Below, in pieces: positions 27,709 to 40,807 of a DNA stretch of 64,000 nt (position 1 is the stretch's first letter; each line of letters opens with the position of its first letter). The notes below the pieces were generated by a model that did no database searches, had not been told where the DNA came from, and was given only the letters and a program-made list of their open reading frames with translations. The position numbers and the translations under genes were made by a program. The DNA comes from Desulforhabdus sp. TSK. GTDB lineage: Bacteria; Desulfobacterota; Syntrophobacteria; Syntrophobacterales; Syntrophobacteraceae. Where the stretch lies: NCBI RefSeq assembly GCF_022836495.1, contig NZ_BQXM01000014.1, positions 53,544 to 117,543 of the forward strand, given 5' to 3'.

Positions 27709-29472
27709 CTAGAACAGACCGCTGACCTTACCCGTCTTGGTGTCGATGTCGATGCGACGGAAGGCCGGGTTGGAAGAGGTTCCGGGCATCAGGGTGATCG
27801 TCCCGGCGCAGGGGCAGAGGAACTTGGCGCCGGAGTAGATCAAAACGTCGCGGATGGGAAGGGTCCAGCCCTTGGGAACGCCCTTGAGGACCGGATCGTG
27901 GCTGAGGCTGAGGTGCGTCTTCACCATCATGGTGGCATAATCGGCGTACTTGGGATCGCCCTCCAGCATTTTGGCCTTGGATTCAGCTTCGGGAGTCCAG
28001 GACACACCGTCGGCACCGTAAACTTCCTTGGCGATCAACGCAACGCGGTCTCTCAACTTCATTTCCAGCGGATAGAGGAATTTGAAATCGTTGTCTTCCT
28101 TGCAGGCATCGATGACTGCATCGGCGAATTCGAGGGCGCCATCGCCACCCTTGGCCCAATGCTCGGAGAGAGCACAACGGGCGCCGGCTTTTTCAGCGTA
28201 CTTGCGAACCAGAGCGATTTCGTCCTTCGTATCGGTATGGAAAGCATTGATGCAGACAACAGGATTGATGCCAGCCTTACGGATGATGTTGATGCAATGC
28301 ACCATGTTCTCGATGCCCTTTTCCACCAATCCAAGATTTTCCTTGGTGTAGGCATCGGGCAGAGCCAGACCGGCGACAACCTTCGGCCCGCCGCCATGCA
28401 TCTTGAGGGCGCGGATCGTGGTGGTCAAAACGGATACGTGCGGCTTGAGACCACTGTAGCGGCATTTCACGTTCCAGAACTTCTCGAATCCGATGTCTGC
28501 TGCGAAACCGCTTTCCGTCACGTGATAGTCGAACATCTTCAGACCGATCCGGTCGGCGATGATGGAAGACTGGCCTACGGCGATATTGGCGAACGGGCCG
28601 GCATGGACGAGGCAGGGTTGATATTCGGCGGTGCTCATGAGAGTCGGGTTGATGGCGTTGCGCATGAAGGCCGCCATGGCGTTTCCAACTTCCAGGTCAC
28701 CCGTGGTCACGGGCTTGCCGCTCTTGTCGAAGGCCACGGTGATGTTGTTGAAACGCTCTTTCATATCGGCCAAATCTTTGATGATGGCGAGAATGGCCAT
28801 GAGCTCGGACCCTACCGCGATGCCGAACTTGGATTGCATCATGAAGCCGTCGGTCCTGCCGCCGATACCGATGATGATATTGCGCAGAGCCTGAGCACAG
28901 AAGTCAATGATCCAGCCCATTTCCACACGGGTGGGATCGATGTCGAGGCGGCGCATCCTAGTCAGGCGGGCCAGCTGCTCGTCGTTGTAATTGCGCTCGT
29001 GCTGCATACGGGCGGTCATGGCGACCATCGCCAGGTTGTGAGCGTTCATGATGTCGTTGATGTCGCCCGTGAGTCCCAGCGAGAATTCCGTCATGGGGAT
29101 GAGAAGGGCGTTGCCACCGCCGGCTGCCGTACCCTTGACGTTCATGGTGGGACCACCGGAGGGTTGGCGGAGGGCGCCGCCGACATTCATACCACGCTTT
29201 CCAAGGCCTTCCATGAGACCTACTGATGTCGTGCTCTTTCCTTCTCCCAGAGGAGTCGGTGTAATGGCGGTTACTTCAACGTATTTTCCATCGGGACGGT
29301 CTTTGAGACGATCGATGATCTTCATGAAATCGAGCTTGCACAGCCTGCCCATGGGAAGAATTTCATCTTTCTGCAATCCCAGCTTTTCCTGCCATTCCCA
29401 GGGAGTGGGCATATTCTTTTCAGCTTCTTCAGATATTTGCCAATCTTTAAGCACTGTTGCATCGTAGGCCAT
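27709..29472 (-). CDS. fhs: Formate-tetrahydrofolate ligase
   Basis: A 587-aa protein, slightly longer than the usual ~557. It carries the P-loop [12 protein letters not shown], the [22 protein letters not shown] region, and the C-terminal [21 protein letters not shown] typical of the family. It ligates formate to tetrahydrofolate with ATP, giving 10-formyl-THF. Together with fchA and folD it forms the eastern (methyl) branch in formate or acetate metabolism. RBS GGAGG lies seven bases before ATG. It is convergent with fchA-folD, so is regulated separately. Confidence 0.97.
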   Translation of the reverse strand: MAYDATVLKDWQISEEAEKNMPTPWEWQEKLGLQKDEILPMGRLCKLDFMKIIDRLKDRPDGKYVEVTAITPTPLGEGKSTTSVGLMEGLGKRGMNVGGALRQPSGGPTMNVKGTAAGGGNALLIPMTEFSLGLTGDINDIMNAHNLAMVAMTARMQHERNYNDEQLARLTRMRRLDIDPTRVEMGWIIDFCAQALRNIIIGIGGRTDGFMMQSKFGIAVGSELMAILAIIKDLADMKERFNNITVAFDKSGKPVTTGDLEVGNAMAAFMRNAINPTLMSTAEYQPCLVHAGPFANIAVGQSSIIADRIGLKMFDYHVTESGFAADIGFEKFWNVKCRYSGLKPHVSVLTTTIRALKMHGGGPKVVAGLALPDAYTKENLGLVEKGIENMVHCINIIRKAGINPVVCINAFHTDTKDEIALVRKYAEKAGARCALSEHWAKGGDGALEFADAVIDACKEDNDFKFLYPLEMKLRDRVALIAKEVYGADGVSWTPEAESKAKMLEGDPKYADYATMMVKTHLSLSHDPVLKGVPKGWTLPIRDVLIYSGAKFLCPCAGTITLMPGTSSNPAFRRIDIDTKTGKVSGLF

Positions 29473-30185
29473 CTTTAAACCTCCACCTGCTTTTTTAGTC
29501 CCTGATTAACACCACCTGTTCCCATCACCTTTGCCGAACTAAAGAACAAAACCACCAGAACAACCTTTGTTTCACCCCCCTTAGCTTAAAGTAGCGTCTG
29601 ATGATTGCGAGGGATCTGACCAAGATAATAAGGAATTGCTGTAACTGGCCCCCTAACCCAAGACGTGGAGTAGAGAGAAAGGACCAACCGAGCGGCACAT
29701 TCTAACCCACCATCTCCCGGTTCAGTCGGAATGAGCTCCCCGTCTGAATAGGATACAGCTCGAACTTTTCACGGGAAGATGGGCGTATGCAATTTTTCAC
29801 AAGTCGCCCAAACCTAGAGAAAATATGAATCCTTGTCAAGAAGAAAAGTAAAATGCAAGCGATCCTATTCCCTGACCTGTAAAGAAAAAGTTCCAGTGCT
29901 CCGATATATGATGCATCAGGACAGGGGTTGTTCAGAAGGCTGCAGAGAACCTGTTTAAAAGTTGTTCAAAACCTGTCGGAAAAATGTCAACTTGATGAGG
30001 CCTAACAGATTGGATGCCCACTGTGTATCCCTTTTGTTCAAGGAGTGTTTAGACATATTATCAATAAAAATAATTACATGCTAAACTTTTTGACATTTAA
30101 ACAGGGTCTTATTAAGATTATGATCTTTATATATAGAGAGAAACACTTCATAAAAACATGCGGCGAGCACATCGAGGGCTGAAGA
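29473..30185. other. 713-bp non-coding region upstream of dnaN
   Basis: The divergent fhs and dnaN promoters must lie here. The right half (about 29830-30180) is AT-rich. One DnaA-box-like 9-mer (TTTTTCACA, 29793-29801) fits TTWTNCACA, and a weaker TGTGTATCC occurs near 30020. dnaA is not adjacent. The evidence is too thin to call an origin, and I see no RNA gene. Confidence 0.5.
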
Positions 30186-31295
30186 ATGAAAGTCCAGGTC
30201 GGCAGGGGAATTCTGACACAGGTTTTACAAAAGGTCCAAAGCGTTACCGAAAAAAAGACGGGAATGCCCATTTTATTCAATACGCTGCTCCAGGCTTCCG
30301 ACGAGCAGACCCTTGATTTTTCAGCCACCGACCTGGAATTGAGTCTCTGGACACGCATGGAATGCCGGGTAGAGGTGCCGGGGACCTCAACCGTAACGGC
30401 GCGGAAGCTCCTCGATATTGTCCGCGAACTGCCCGATGAAAACATTATCCTGGAACAACTGCCCAACGAAAAGCTGTTGATACAATCCGGACGCTCACGG
30501 TTCGAACTGTCCACCATCCCAGCGGACGATTTCCCCCATATGAATTTTTACACCGACGCGGATTTTTTCAAATGTGATGCATCCGTGCTGAAAAATGCTC
30601 TCGGCAAGACCCTCTATGCCGTTCCCGTGGAGGACGATCCCTTCAGCATCGCCGGACTCTACTGGCATCGCCTGGAATCGGGAGCCGTTCGATTCGTTTC
30701 TTCCGACGGACACCGCCTTGCCTGTTACGGCATGCCCGAAGACAGTTTCACCGAGGTGGATCTCGGCAAGGGGATCATCATTCCTCGCAAGGGCGTTCAG
30801 GAAATTCTCAAGGTTTTGGAAAAGGAAGAGGATGTCTCTCTCGCCCTCCATGAGAACTGCCTGATCTTGAAGACTCCCGATACCGTTCTGAGCATCCAGC
30901 TCCTGGAAATGGAATTTCCCGATTATCAGCTCATCATACCCGAGGAGAGGCCTTTTTCATTCCTGGTGGAGCGGGAGACTTTCTTCCATGCGTTGAAGCG
31001 AGTGGCCGTCCTCACCAACCAGAAATGGCGTCATGTCCGCTTCATCATTGATTCCGGAGCCCTGGAGCTGGAGGCGGGAAATCCTGAAGTTGGAAATGCC
31101 AGTGATGCCGTGGACATCGAATACGAAGGAGACAGCTTCACCGTCGCATTCAATATCAAGTATGTGATGGACACCGTGCAGGCCATGGAAAGCCCTCAGG
31201 TGCAGTTCGAATGGGTCGACCAGTTTCACGGAGGTGTTTTTGTCAGCCCCGATGATGCCGGTTACCTCAGCCTCATCATGCCCATGGTGGTTTGA
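30186..31295 (+). CDS. dnaN: DNA polymerase III beta sliding clamp
   Basis: A 369-aa protein with the three-domain clamp layout. It starts MKVQVGRGILTQVLQKVQSV and has FSATDLELSLW in domain 1, RFVSSDGHRLACYGMP in domain 2, and the C-terminus YLSLIMPMVV, matching the canonical ...LIMPMRL that closes the clamp and forms the peptide pocket. It forms a dimeric ring that tethers replicative polymerase. gyrB and gyrA follow on the same strand; recF, usually between dnaN and gyrB, is absent here. Confidence 0.97.
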   Translation: MKVQVGRGILTQVLQKVQSVTEKKTGMPILFNTLLQASDEQTLDFSATDLELSLWTRMECRVEVPGTSTVTARKLLDIVRELPDENIILEQLPNEKLLIQSGRSRFELSTIPADDFPHMNFYTDADFFKCDASVLKNALGKTLYAVPVEDDPFSIAGLYWHRLESGAVRFVSSDGHRLACYGMPEDSFTEVDLGKGIIIPRKGVQEILKVLEKEEDVSLALHENCLILKTPDTVLSIQLLEMEFPDYQLIIPEERPFSFLVERETFFHALKRVAVLTNQKWRHVRFIIDSGALELEAGNPEVGNASDAVDIEYEGDSFTVAFNIKYVMDTVQAMESPQVQFEWVDQFHGGVFVSPDDAGYLSLIMPMVV

Positions 31296-31523
31296 TTCCC
31301 GCTGATCGCCGGCTGTCTGGTTCTGTCATTGCGGCCTGGACCGGGTGCTCAAGCCCCAAAATGAGAGTCCGACAGACCTCACTCCTGCCATCGGGTTCGC
31401 CTCCGACGTTCCACCCTGCCCCGGTGTGCATCGTGGCCATGGTCCCCCTTCCCGCCGTAGCTTCCGAAAATCAATTGATAAAATTCCCAAAGAAGGTTAA
31501 ATTTACGAGTTTCGAAAAACTAC

Positions 31524-31555
31524 CCTGAGGAGGAACTGCATCCTCAGGAGTTTTT
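31524..31555 (+). terminator. Hairpin and T-run between dnaN and gyrB
   Basis: CCTGAGGA (31524-31531) pairs with TCCTCAGG (31541-31548), followed by AGTTTTTG. A moderate intrinsic terminator after dnaN, or an attenuating hairpin in the gyrB leader. The rest of the 31296-31628 gap holds nothing recognisable. Confidence 0.65.
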
Positions 31556-31613
31556 GTGCTTTTTGTGCGAAAGCACCCTGTGTGGGTGATGGAAATTGAC
31601 GGACAGAAGTTGA

Positions 31614-34052
<2,439 letters not shown>

Positions 34053-34165
34053 CCCCCCAGGCTCCAGGAACAGGATCTTGACGCGGCTGACTTCCTTCCT
34101 GCAGAGGCTTCCGCCACCCTGCGCGGGATACTCGGGAGAGAAGCTCGGCCACAGGAAGTGCTTAG

Positions 34166-36637
34166 ATGGATCAGAATTCAATCAACATCGAAGATGAAAT
34201 CAAACTTTCATACCTCGATTATGCCATGAGTGTCATCATAGGGCGTGCCATCCCGGACGTTCGAGACGGCCTGAAGCCTGTGCATCGGCGTATCTTGTAT
34301 GCCATGCACGAGCTCAAAAATGACTTCAACAAGCCCTATAAAAAGTCCGCGCGCATCGTGGGTGATGTCATCGGTAAGTACCACCCGCACGGAGACATGG
34401 CCGTTTACGATGCGCTGGTGCGCATGGCGCAGGATTTTTCCATGCGCTACCTCGTGGTGGATGGACAGGGAAACTTCGGATCCGTAGATGGAGACCCTCC
34501 AGCGGCCATGCGTTATACCGAAGTGCGCATGCACCGACTCGGCCATGAATTCCTGAGGGACATCGAAAAGGAAACCGTCAGTTTCCAGCCCAACTACGAC
34601 AGTTCTCTCCTGGAACCGACAGTCCTGCCCACACGGGTACCGAGTCTCCTGCTGAACGGCTCCTCGGGAATCGCCGTCGGGATGGCGACCAATATTCCTC
34701 CACACAACCTGCGGGAGCTCTGCAGAGGGCTCCTGGCCCTTCTCGACGACCCTGACATCAGTATCCCTGAGCTCATGCGCCACATTCCGGGCCCCGATTT
34801 TCCCACGGGAGGCTTCATTTATGGCCGCGACGGCATCAAAGATGCCTACGAAACCGGTCGGGGCATCATCAAGATGCGGGCTCGCGTGGAGGTGGAAGAG
34901 TCGGGGAGGAAGAGCCATCTCATTGTCACGGAGCTTCCGTACCAGGTCAACAAAGCCCGCCTCCTGGAACGCATCGCCGAGCTCGTCAAGCTGAAAAAGA
35001 TCGAGGGCATTCAGGACATCAGGGATGAATCGGACCGGGACGGCATGCGGGTGGTCCTCACCCTGCGTCAGGGGGATGAGCCGAAAGTCGTTGAAAATCA
35101 GCTTTACAAGCACACGGCCCTGGAGAGCAGCTTCGGGGTCATCATGCTGGCGGTGGTGGACAACAAGCCAGAAGTCTTGAATTTGAAAGGGCTCCTGCAG
35201 AATTTTCTGGACTTCAGGCGCCAGGTGGTGATCAAGAGGACGCAGTACGAGCTGCGGCAGGCGGAAAAGCGCATCCATATATTGGAGGGCCTGAAGATCG
35301 CCCTCGACAATCTGGATGAAGTCATCCAGCTCATACGGGCCGCGGCCAACCCTCCGGAAGCCAAGCGGCGCCTCATCGAGCGCTTTGGGTTCACCGATGT
35401 CCAGGCTCAGGCCATTCTGGATATGAGGCTGCAGCGTTTGACGGGGCTGGAGCGGGAAAAGATTATCGAGGAGTACAACCAGCTCCTGAAGGAAATCGAA
35501 CGGCTTCGACAGATCCTCGCTTCCTCCGTCCTCCTGGACGGTGTCATTCGCGAGGAGATCAAGGAGCTGGTCGATCAATACGGTGACCTGCGTAAAACGG
35601 AAATTGTTGCCGAAACGGGAGACATCTGCATCGAGGACCTCATCGCCGATGAAGAGATGGTCGTCACGATTTCGAGGGCCGGCTATATCAAGCGGACTCC
35701 GGTGGCCATTTACCGCAGCCAGAAGCGGGGAGGCCGGGGGCGCAGCGGGATGAGCACACGGGAGGAGGATGTCGTCACGACCGTGTTCACGGCATCCACT
35801 CACGATTATCTGCTCGTGTTCACCAATCGGGGCCAGGTGTTCTGGCTGAAAGTCTACGAAATTCCGGAAGTCGGCCCTTCGGCCATCGGCAAGGCCGTCG
35901 TCAACCTCCTTCCCCTGCAGGACGGCGAGAAAATTCAGACCATTCTGCCCGTCAAAGAGTTTACGGAAGGGCACTATGCCGTCATGGCCACCCGGAACGG
36001 GGTGGTCAAGAAGACGGAACTGGCGGCCTACAGCAACCCGCGCTCCAACGGCATCAAGGCCATAGTACTGGATGATGACGATGAGCTGATCTGTGTCTCC
36101 ATCACCGACGGCAGCCGCCATCTCTTTTTCATGAGCAAATCCGGGAAATCCATTCGCGTGGACGAGCAGGAATTCAGACCTCTGGGAAGAGTCAGCCGCG
36201 GCATACGGGGAATGAATCTCGACGGCAGCCAACTGGTGGGCATGGACGTGATCGATCCCGGCAAGTCGATGCTTGTCGTCACCGAAAACGGTTTCGGCAA
36301 GCGGACACCCAATGAAGATTACCGACCCCAGAGCAGAGGGGGCAAGGGAGTTCTGAATATCCGCATCACCGAGCGCAACGGCGATGTCATCGGCTTTCGG
36401 CAGGTGGCGGAAGAAGACGATATTCTGCTCATTACAGACCGGGGACGCCTCATTCGCGTCCCCATCGCAGAGATGCGCAAGATCGGGCGAGTGACCCAAG
36501 GTGTCAGGCTGATGGGCCTGGACGAGGGAGAAAAAGTCGTGGACATAACGGTTTTGGCGGAATCCGACGACACCAGGGAAGACTTGGAGGAAACCAGGGA
36601 AGACGCCGACGAGACCAGGGAAGATACGGAGGATTGA
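34166..36637 (+). CDS. gyrA: DNA gyrase subunit A
   Basis: An 823-aa subunit with catalytic Tyr117 in [10 protein letters not shown], the helix-turn-helix [18 protein letters not shown] and a C-terminal pinwheel domain with the GyrA box RGGRGRSG. The residue equivalent to E. coli Ser83 is Met78 ([10 protein letters not shown]), while the Asp87 equivalent is kept. A hydrophobic residue there could reduce quinolone binding; this is inference. The tail is a short acidic repeat of T-R-E-D units (SDDTRED...ETREDTED). The stop codon overlaps the gpsA start by one base. Confidence 0.97.
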   Translation: MDQNSINIEDEIKLSYLDYAMSVIIGRAIPDVRDGLKPVHRRILYAMHELKNDFNKPYKKSARIVGDVIGKYHPHGDMAVYDALVRMAQDFSMRYLVVDGQGNFGSVDGDPPAAMRYTEVRMHRLGHEFLRDIEKETVSFQPNYDSSLLEPTVLPTRVPSLLLNGSSGIAVGMATNIPPHNLRELCRGLLALLDDPDISIPELMRHIPGPDFPTGGFIYGRDGIKDAYETGRGIIKMRARVEVEESGRKSHLIVTELPYQVNKARLLERIAELVKLKKIEGIQDIRDESDRDGMRVVLTLRQGDEPKVVENQLYKHTALESSFGVIMLAVVDNKPEVLNLKGLLQNFLDFRRQVVIKRTQYELRQAEKRIHILEGLKIALDNLDEVIQLIRAAANPPEAKRRLIERFGFTDVQAQAILDMRLQRLTGLEREKIIEEYNQLLKEIERLRQILASSVLLDGVIREEIKELVDQYGDLRKTEIVAETGDICIEDLIADEEMVVTISRAGYIKRTPVAIYRSQKRGGRGRSGMSTREEDVVTTVFTASTHDYLLVFTNRGQVFWLKVYEIPEVGPSAIGKAVVNLLPLQDGEKIQTILPVKEFTEGHYAVMATRNGVVKKTELAAYSNPRSNGIKAIVLDDDDELICVSITDGSRHLFFMSKSGKSIRVDEQEFRPLGRVSRGIRGMNLDGSQLVGMDVIDPGKSMLVVTENGFGKRTPNEDYRPQSRGGKGVLNIRITERNGDVIGFRQVAEEDDILLITDRGRLIRVPIAEMRKIGRVTQGVRLMGLDEGEKVVDITVLAESDDTREDLEETREDADETREDTED

Positions 36638-37665
36638 TGGAACATTCTGGACCGATCAGTGTTCTGGGAGCGGGGGCCTGGGGAACGACCCTGGCGCAGT
36701 TGCTGGCAGGAAAAGGCTATCCTGTGGACCTGTGGGTATTTGAGGAAGATCTCTGCGGCATCATACGGGAAACTTGCGAAAACAGGTACTACCTCCCCGG
36801 CTTCACCCTCAGCAGAAACATCACTCCCCACAATGACCTCAGGAGTGTCGTGCAGGATCATGACTTCCTGGTCATGGTGGTCCCTTCCCATGTGTATCGC
36901 CAAGTGGCCCTGCAGATGCTTCCCTTTTTGAAACCGGGTGCGGTGGTGGTGAATGCCACCAAAGGCATCGAGAATGAGACGCTGCTCACCATGTCGGGCA
37001 TCTGGAAGGATATTCTTCCACAGAAGGACTCTATTCATGAACTGACTCTTTCAGGGCCTTCCTTTGCCCGGGAAGTGGTCCAAAAGACTCCGACAGCCGT
37101 CACTGTTGCCGGTGATGCCATCGAAGTGGCCCAGAAAGTTCAGCACATTTTTGCGACGGATTATTTTCGCGTCTACACCAGCCTGGACAAAATCGGAGTG
37201 GAGCTGGCGGGTGCCCTCAAAAATGTCATTGCAGTGGCTGCCGGAGCCTGTGACGGATTGGGCTTCGGACTCAACAGCCGTGCTGCCCTCATCACACGCG
37301 GCCTGGCGGAAATTTCACGGCTGGGCGTCAAGATGGGCGCTCACCCCCTGACCTTTGCAGGATTGGCCGGCATGGGAGACCTTGTCCTGACCTGCACCGG
37401 TGATCTCAGCCGCAACCGCACCGTGGGGATGCAGCTGGGGCAGGGGCGCAAGCTCAAAGAGATCCTGGCGGAAAAGCGAACCGTGGCGGAAGGTGTCAAA
37501 ACGACGCGCTCAGCCTATTACCTGGCACAACGCATGCAAGTCGATATGCCCATCACGGAGAGGGTTTACCAGGTGCTTTACGAGGACAAGGACCCCAGAA
37601 CGGCTGTCCAGGAGCTCATGGGGCGAAACCTCAAGCACGAGCTGGAGCACGGACAGGTTTCGTGA
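36637..37665 (+). CDS. gpsA: Glycerol-3-phosphate dehydrogenase [NAD(P)+]
   Basis: A 342-aa protein with the N-terminal dinucleotide fold ISVLGAGAWGTTLAQLLA and NATKGIE. The catalytic Lys lies in VELAGALKNVIAVAAG, and the phosphate-binding segment is LITRGLAEISRLG with GLAGMGDLVLTCTG. It reduces dihydroxyacetone phosphate to sn-glycerol 3-phosphate for phospholipid synthesis. It is coupled to gyrA by a one-base stop/start overlap, so is co-transcribed with it. Confidence 0.96.
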   Translation: MEHSGPISVLGAGAWGTTLAQLLAGKGYPVDLWVFEEDLCGIIRETCENRYYLPGFTLSRNITPHNDLRSVVQDHDFLVMVVPSHVYRQVALQMLPFLKPGAVVVNATKGIENETLLTMSGIWKDILPQKDSIHELTLSGPSFAREVVQKTPTAVTVAGDAIEVAQKVQHIFATDYFRVYTSLDKIGVELAGALKNVIAVAAGACDGLGFGLNSRAALITRGLAEISRLGVKMGAHPLTFAGLAGMGDLVLTCTGDLSRNRTVGMQLGQGRKLKEILAEKRTVAEGVKTTRSAYYLAQRMQVDMPITERVYQVLYEDKDPRTAVQELMGRNLKHELEHGQVS

Positions 37666-37860
37666 GCTTTCGGTGTTCGTGATCAGCCGTTATCAATAAC
37701 ATCAGGTTTCTCATCATCGAAGGCGCGGCAATGGAGCAATAATTGTTGGTTTGGCGGCAGCTATTCATGTATATTGGAAACATTGCCTGTTGCTCGTACT
37801 GCTGGTCCGGGGTTCCATATTCTATTGGCATCAATGACCCGATTTACTTGGAGTCATCCC

Positions 37861-39288
37861 ATGACCGATCCTACAGATGCAATCTTCAGCGCCGAAGAAA
37901 AGCCGCGGCAAGAATCTGTCGCTCAGAATTTGCGCTCCGTCATTTCTGAGCGAGTGAAAAACAAGAAGGAAAGGTATCGGAATTATAATTTCGAACGGGA
38001 GCAGGAAGAGGCTTTCGCCACTTTTTTTGATCTGGCCCAGGAATACACGAGCCTTGATGTGCTCTACCTTATCTGCGTGCTGGTGCCCAGGGAATTCCTC
38101 AAAATCGAAAGCAGCCTCTATGTCATCCAACCCAAGACGTCGCGACTGGAGAAGGTCTGTACCAGCATTGATGGATTGATTCCCAAGGAGCAGAGGGTTG
38201 CCAGTGATTTGACTTTTACTGAGCGGCCTTATGAAACGGTAAACAGCATGATTTTCCCCATCCGGGGAAATGAGGCCCTTACCAAGCGAATCCCGTTCCT
38301 CAGCAAGTGTCCGGTCCTCGGGCTCTTCGAAGTATCCCCCAAAGCCGGGTTGGACTCGAGGAAGCAGTTCTTCCTTGAAAAATTCACCAACCGCATCGGG
38401 TTCAACCTCCATCAGAAAATGCTCATTCAGCAAAACATCGACCACCTGAAATTCATCAATCAGCTGGTTTCCGATATCGAGCACAACGTGATTTCGCCCA
38501 ACATGTACTACAAGCTCTTTCTCATCCGCCTGAAGAAAAATCTGGCAGCCTATGTTCAGGCGCAGGAGCGCCTGAATGGCATGCTGAATTCCCTGAAGGG
38601 GCGCGACGAGGATCTTTTCAGGGAATTGCATGAAATCAGTCAGTTCATCGAACGCAACACACAAACCCTGGAAGAGGACTGGAAGGCTCTTTCGAAACAC
38701 TATGAGCACACCAGCCTTTTTCTGGAAACACTTCTAAGGCGGGACCATTTCGAGAAGGGTACCTATGTGCTGAGGCGGCACGCCTGTAACTTCAGAACGG
38801 AGATCATCAATCCCCTTTTGGAGCGCTACATTCCGCTTTTCGAAAAGAAGAAAATCGCTGTGGACAATCTTCTGGAAAGCGTACCCGACGAACAGGTCAC
38901 CCTCTTTGTGGACAAAGGGCTCATCTCTCAAGTATTCGACAATCTATTCGGCAATGCGGTCAAATATGCCCAGCAGGTGGAAGACGAGCTGGGAAACAAG
39001 ATCAAGCTGCTCTCATACAATCGCCAGATCCTGAAGGATTTTTTCGGTGAAGGAGTCAATGGGGTGCGATTCAATTTCTTTACGACGGGTAAGCCCCTCT
39101 CTCCTGAGGAATGCGCCAAGATTTTCGATGAGGGATACCGGGCGGCTGCATCCTCCAGCAGGGAGAGAGGAACAGGGCATGGCTTGAATTTCGTGAAGAA
39201 CGTCGTGGAAATTCACGGGGGCAGGGTGGGGTGCGAGCCCCAAAAATACGGGAATCTCTTTTATTTCATCCTACCCTTGAAAGGATAA
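37861..39288 (+). CDS. Soluble sensor histidine kinase with GAF-like region
   Basis: A 475-aa protein without membrane helices. Residues 45-190 resemble a GAF-like sensor. The probable H-box is SDIEHNVISPN with His208, followed by a long helical DHp region. An N-box (ISQVFDNLFGNAVKYA) and a G-box (RGTGHGLNFVKNVVEIHGG) mark the ATPase domain; the D-box is not clear. ATG at 37861 has GGAG seven bases upstream and is favoured over upstream starts. No response regulator is adjacent. Partner and signal unknown. Confidence 0.8.
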   Translation: MTDPTDAIFSAEEKPRQESVAQNLRSVISERVKNKKERYRNYNFEREQEEAFATFFDLAQEYTSLDVLYLICVLVPREFLKIESSLYVIQPKTSRLEKVCTSIDGLIPKEQRVASDLTFTERPYETVNSMIFPIRGNEALTKRIPFLSKCPVLGLFEVSPKAGLDSRKQFFLEKFTNRIGFNLHQKMLIQQNIDHLKFINQLVSDIEHNVISPNMYYKLFLIRLKKNLAAYVQAQERLNGMLNSLKGRDEDLFRELHEISQFIERNTQTLEEDWKALSKHYEHTSLFLETLLRRDHFEKGTYVLRRHACNFRTEIINPLLERYIPLFEKKKIAVDNLLESVPDEQVTLFVDKGLISQVFDNLFGNAVKYAQQVEDELGNKIKLLSYNRQILKDFFGEGVNGVRFNFFTTGKPLSPEECAKIFDEGYRAAASSSRERGTGHGLNFVKNVVEIHGGRVGCEPQKYGNLFYFILPLKG

Positions 39289-39403
39289 ATGCCGGGTCAA
39301 CCCTTCAGGTCTCCTCGCAGTGGGCCTTACCCCACTGAATTTTTCCGTCTTTGCTCATCTTGTAATTTTTTATTCCATATTCCAAAGGCGTCAGGCGTCG
39401 GCA

Positions 39404-39440
39404 TAAAAAAAGCCGGCTCCGCCCAATGGGGCTGCCGGCT
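39404..39440 (-). terminator. Intrinsic terminator of slyD
   Basis: On the minus strand AGCCGGCAGCCCC pairs with GGGCGGAGCCGGCT (imperfect centre) and is followed by a seven-T run (39404-39410). It lies 42 bp after the slyD stop. Confidence 0.85.
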
Positions 39441-39481
39441 ATGTCATGGACTGTGTGCTCACCAAGCCGTGGGGCGATTCC

Positions 39482-39979
39482 CTAGGAACAGGAGCAATCG
39501 CACCCGCAACTGGGTCCGCACTCAGAACCGCAACTGGATACAGTGGGCTTGTCGCTGACTCCCACAACTTCGATGTCGAAAGCCAGGTTCTTGCCGGCGA
39601 GAGGGTGATTCAAATCCAGGAGGACCGAATCATTTTCAATCTTTTTGACTGTAGCGGGGAACTGTCCCTGTTGAGGGTTTTGAAGGACGATCACCTGTCC
39701 CACTTCAACCTGGAAATCTTCGGGAAAGTCGGAACGGTTGAAGCTGCGCTCCAGAGAGTCGTCTCGATCACCGTAAGCCTCGGCGGCTGAAAGGGTAAAG
39801 GACTTTTTCTCATTGGTGCTCATACCGATCAAGGCCTTTTCGAAACCGGGAATCACTTCGCGCGAACCGATATGAATTTCAAAGGGCTGGCATCCCTGAT
39901 TTGAATCGAAAACCTCTCCATCGTCATACTTTCCCGTGTAAAGCACCTTCACATAATCGCCGTTTTCTGCTTTTTTCAT
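39482..39979 (-). CDS. slyD: FKBP-type peptidyl-prolyl isomerase, SlyD-like
   Basis: A 165-aa protein with the split FKBP domain (VKVLYTGKYDDGEVFDSN, FEIHIGSREVIPGFEKALIGM) and an inserted-flap domain (AYGDRDDSLERSFNRSDFP... LDLNHPLAGKNLAFDIEVV). The C-terminus is Cys-rich (SSCGSECGPSCGCDCSCS), a metal-binding tail like that of SlyD, where His/Cys residues bind nickel. It acts as isomerase and chaperone and possibly in nickel delivery to hydrogenase. Monocistronic, with its own terminator. Confidence 0.92.
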   Translation of the reverse strand: MKKAENGDYVKVLYTGKYDDGEVFDSNQGCQPFEIHIGSREVIPGFEKALIGMSTNEKKSFTLSAAEAYGDRDDSLERSFNRSDFPEDFQVEVGQVIVLQNPQQGQFPATVKKIENDSVLLDLNHPLAGKNLAFDIEVVGVSDKPTVSSCGSECGPSCGCDCSCS

Positions 39980-40225
39980 TCGTTTCTCCTTGAAAGGTAG
40001 TTTGGAAAATCCAATCTGCTGTGCACATTGCCTTCACTGGAAGGAGCGATTGATTTTCTAAGGTGCTGAAAATAAACGCAACATATCCGACAATGACCAC
40101 TTTGCTCATTTAAACATCAAAATAGTTGACAGGCATACGGAAGTCAAGGCGAGGACGGGTGTGGTCAATGGGGGAGAGTGGGAAGCAGAACTTTGCAGCA
40201 TTAACAGCTTGGTGCATCCTGACAC

Positions 40226-40714
40226 TTACTGAGCCCGGCTTTCAAAATAGTCAGCCCGGTCCAGGGTGGGGAATTGGAAATCGATGGGGCTGCAGGAGCC
40301 GCTCTGAATGTGCTTGAGTGTGCAGGGAAAAACCTTGTCGGGAGCCAGGCCGTATTTTTCAACATACCGGGGCCCGACATACCAGCTGTTGTAAAGTGTA
40401 AAGAGGTGCTCCCGGTCCAGAGCATGTCGAGCATTTTCCGGGAGCTCGGCATCCGGTATGAATCGGAACCAGACTTCATATCCCTCATATCCGGGACCCC
40501 CCCTTATCTGGGCCTGCTCCTTCGAAGCGGGCGTCTGCATGATTTTGGTGATCAACGCCCTGCCGGAGAAGGATGCATACAGGCAGGGTCCCCCTGCTTG
40601 ATGGCCGGGATTTTTGTCTTCGGTCAATTTGGCGTTGCCTTTGTCGCATGCCGCAGTGAGCACCATCAGAAGTATCAAGCACCATACGCGAATCCAGGGA
40701 TTTTCGAAAATCAT
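40226..40714 (-). CDS. Small lipoprotein of unknown function
   Basis: A 162-aa protein with a lipoprotein signal (VWCLILLMVLTAAC, lipobox LTAAC). The mature part contains GPCLYASFSGRALITKI, VWFRFIPDAELPENA, LYNSWYVGPRYVEKYGL and a second Cys pair region (FPCTLKHIQSGSCSPIDFQF). I recognise no domain. It lies downstream of aroA with a 93-bp gap on the same strand, so it may or may not belong to the aromatic operon. Confidence 0.75.
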   Translation of the reverse strand: MIFENPWIRVWCLILLMVLTAACDKGNAKLTEDKNPGHQAGGPCLYASFSGRALITKIMQTPASKEQAQIRGGPGYEGYEVWFRFIPDAELPENARHALDREHLFTLYNSWYVGPRYVEKYGLAPDKVFPCTLKHIQSGSCSPIDFQFPTLDRADYFESRAQ

Positions 40715-40807
40715 GGCTTTATTCCCATAGAGGCAAGAGGTTATGAGTCGGTATCTTCCACTCGGGCAGCAGAGCAGAAGGCATTTTATGCACCGTCATT
40801 CCTGAGC

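Noticed and set aside
27667..29226. 519-codon plus-strand frame opposite fhs
   Set aside because: Shadow of a highly conserved gene.
29473..30185. Chromosomal replication origin upstream of dnaN
   Set aside because: Only one consensus-like DnaA box and no dnaA gene; not enough to call a feature.
34208..36499. 763-codon minus-strand frame opposite gyrA
   Set aside because: Shadow of gyrA; no conserved motifs.
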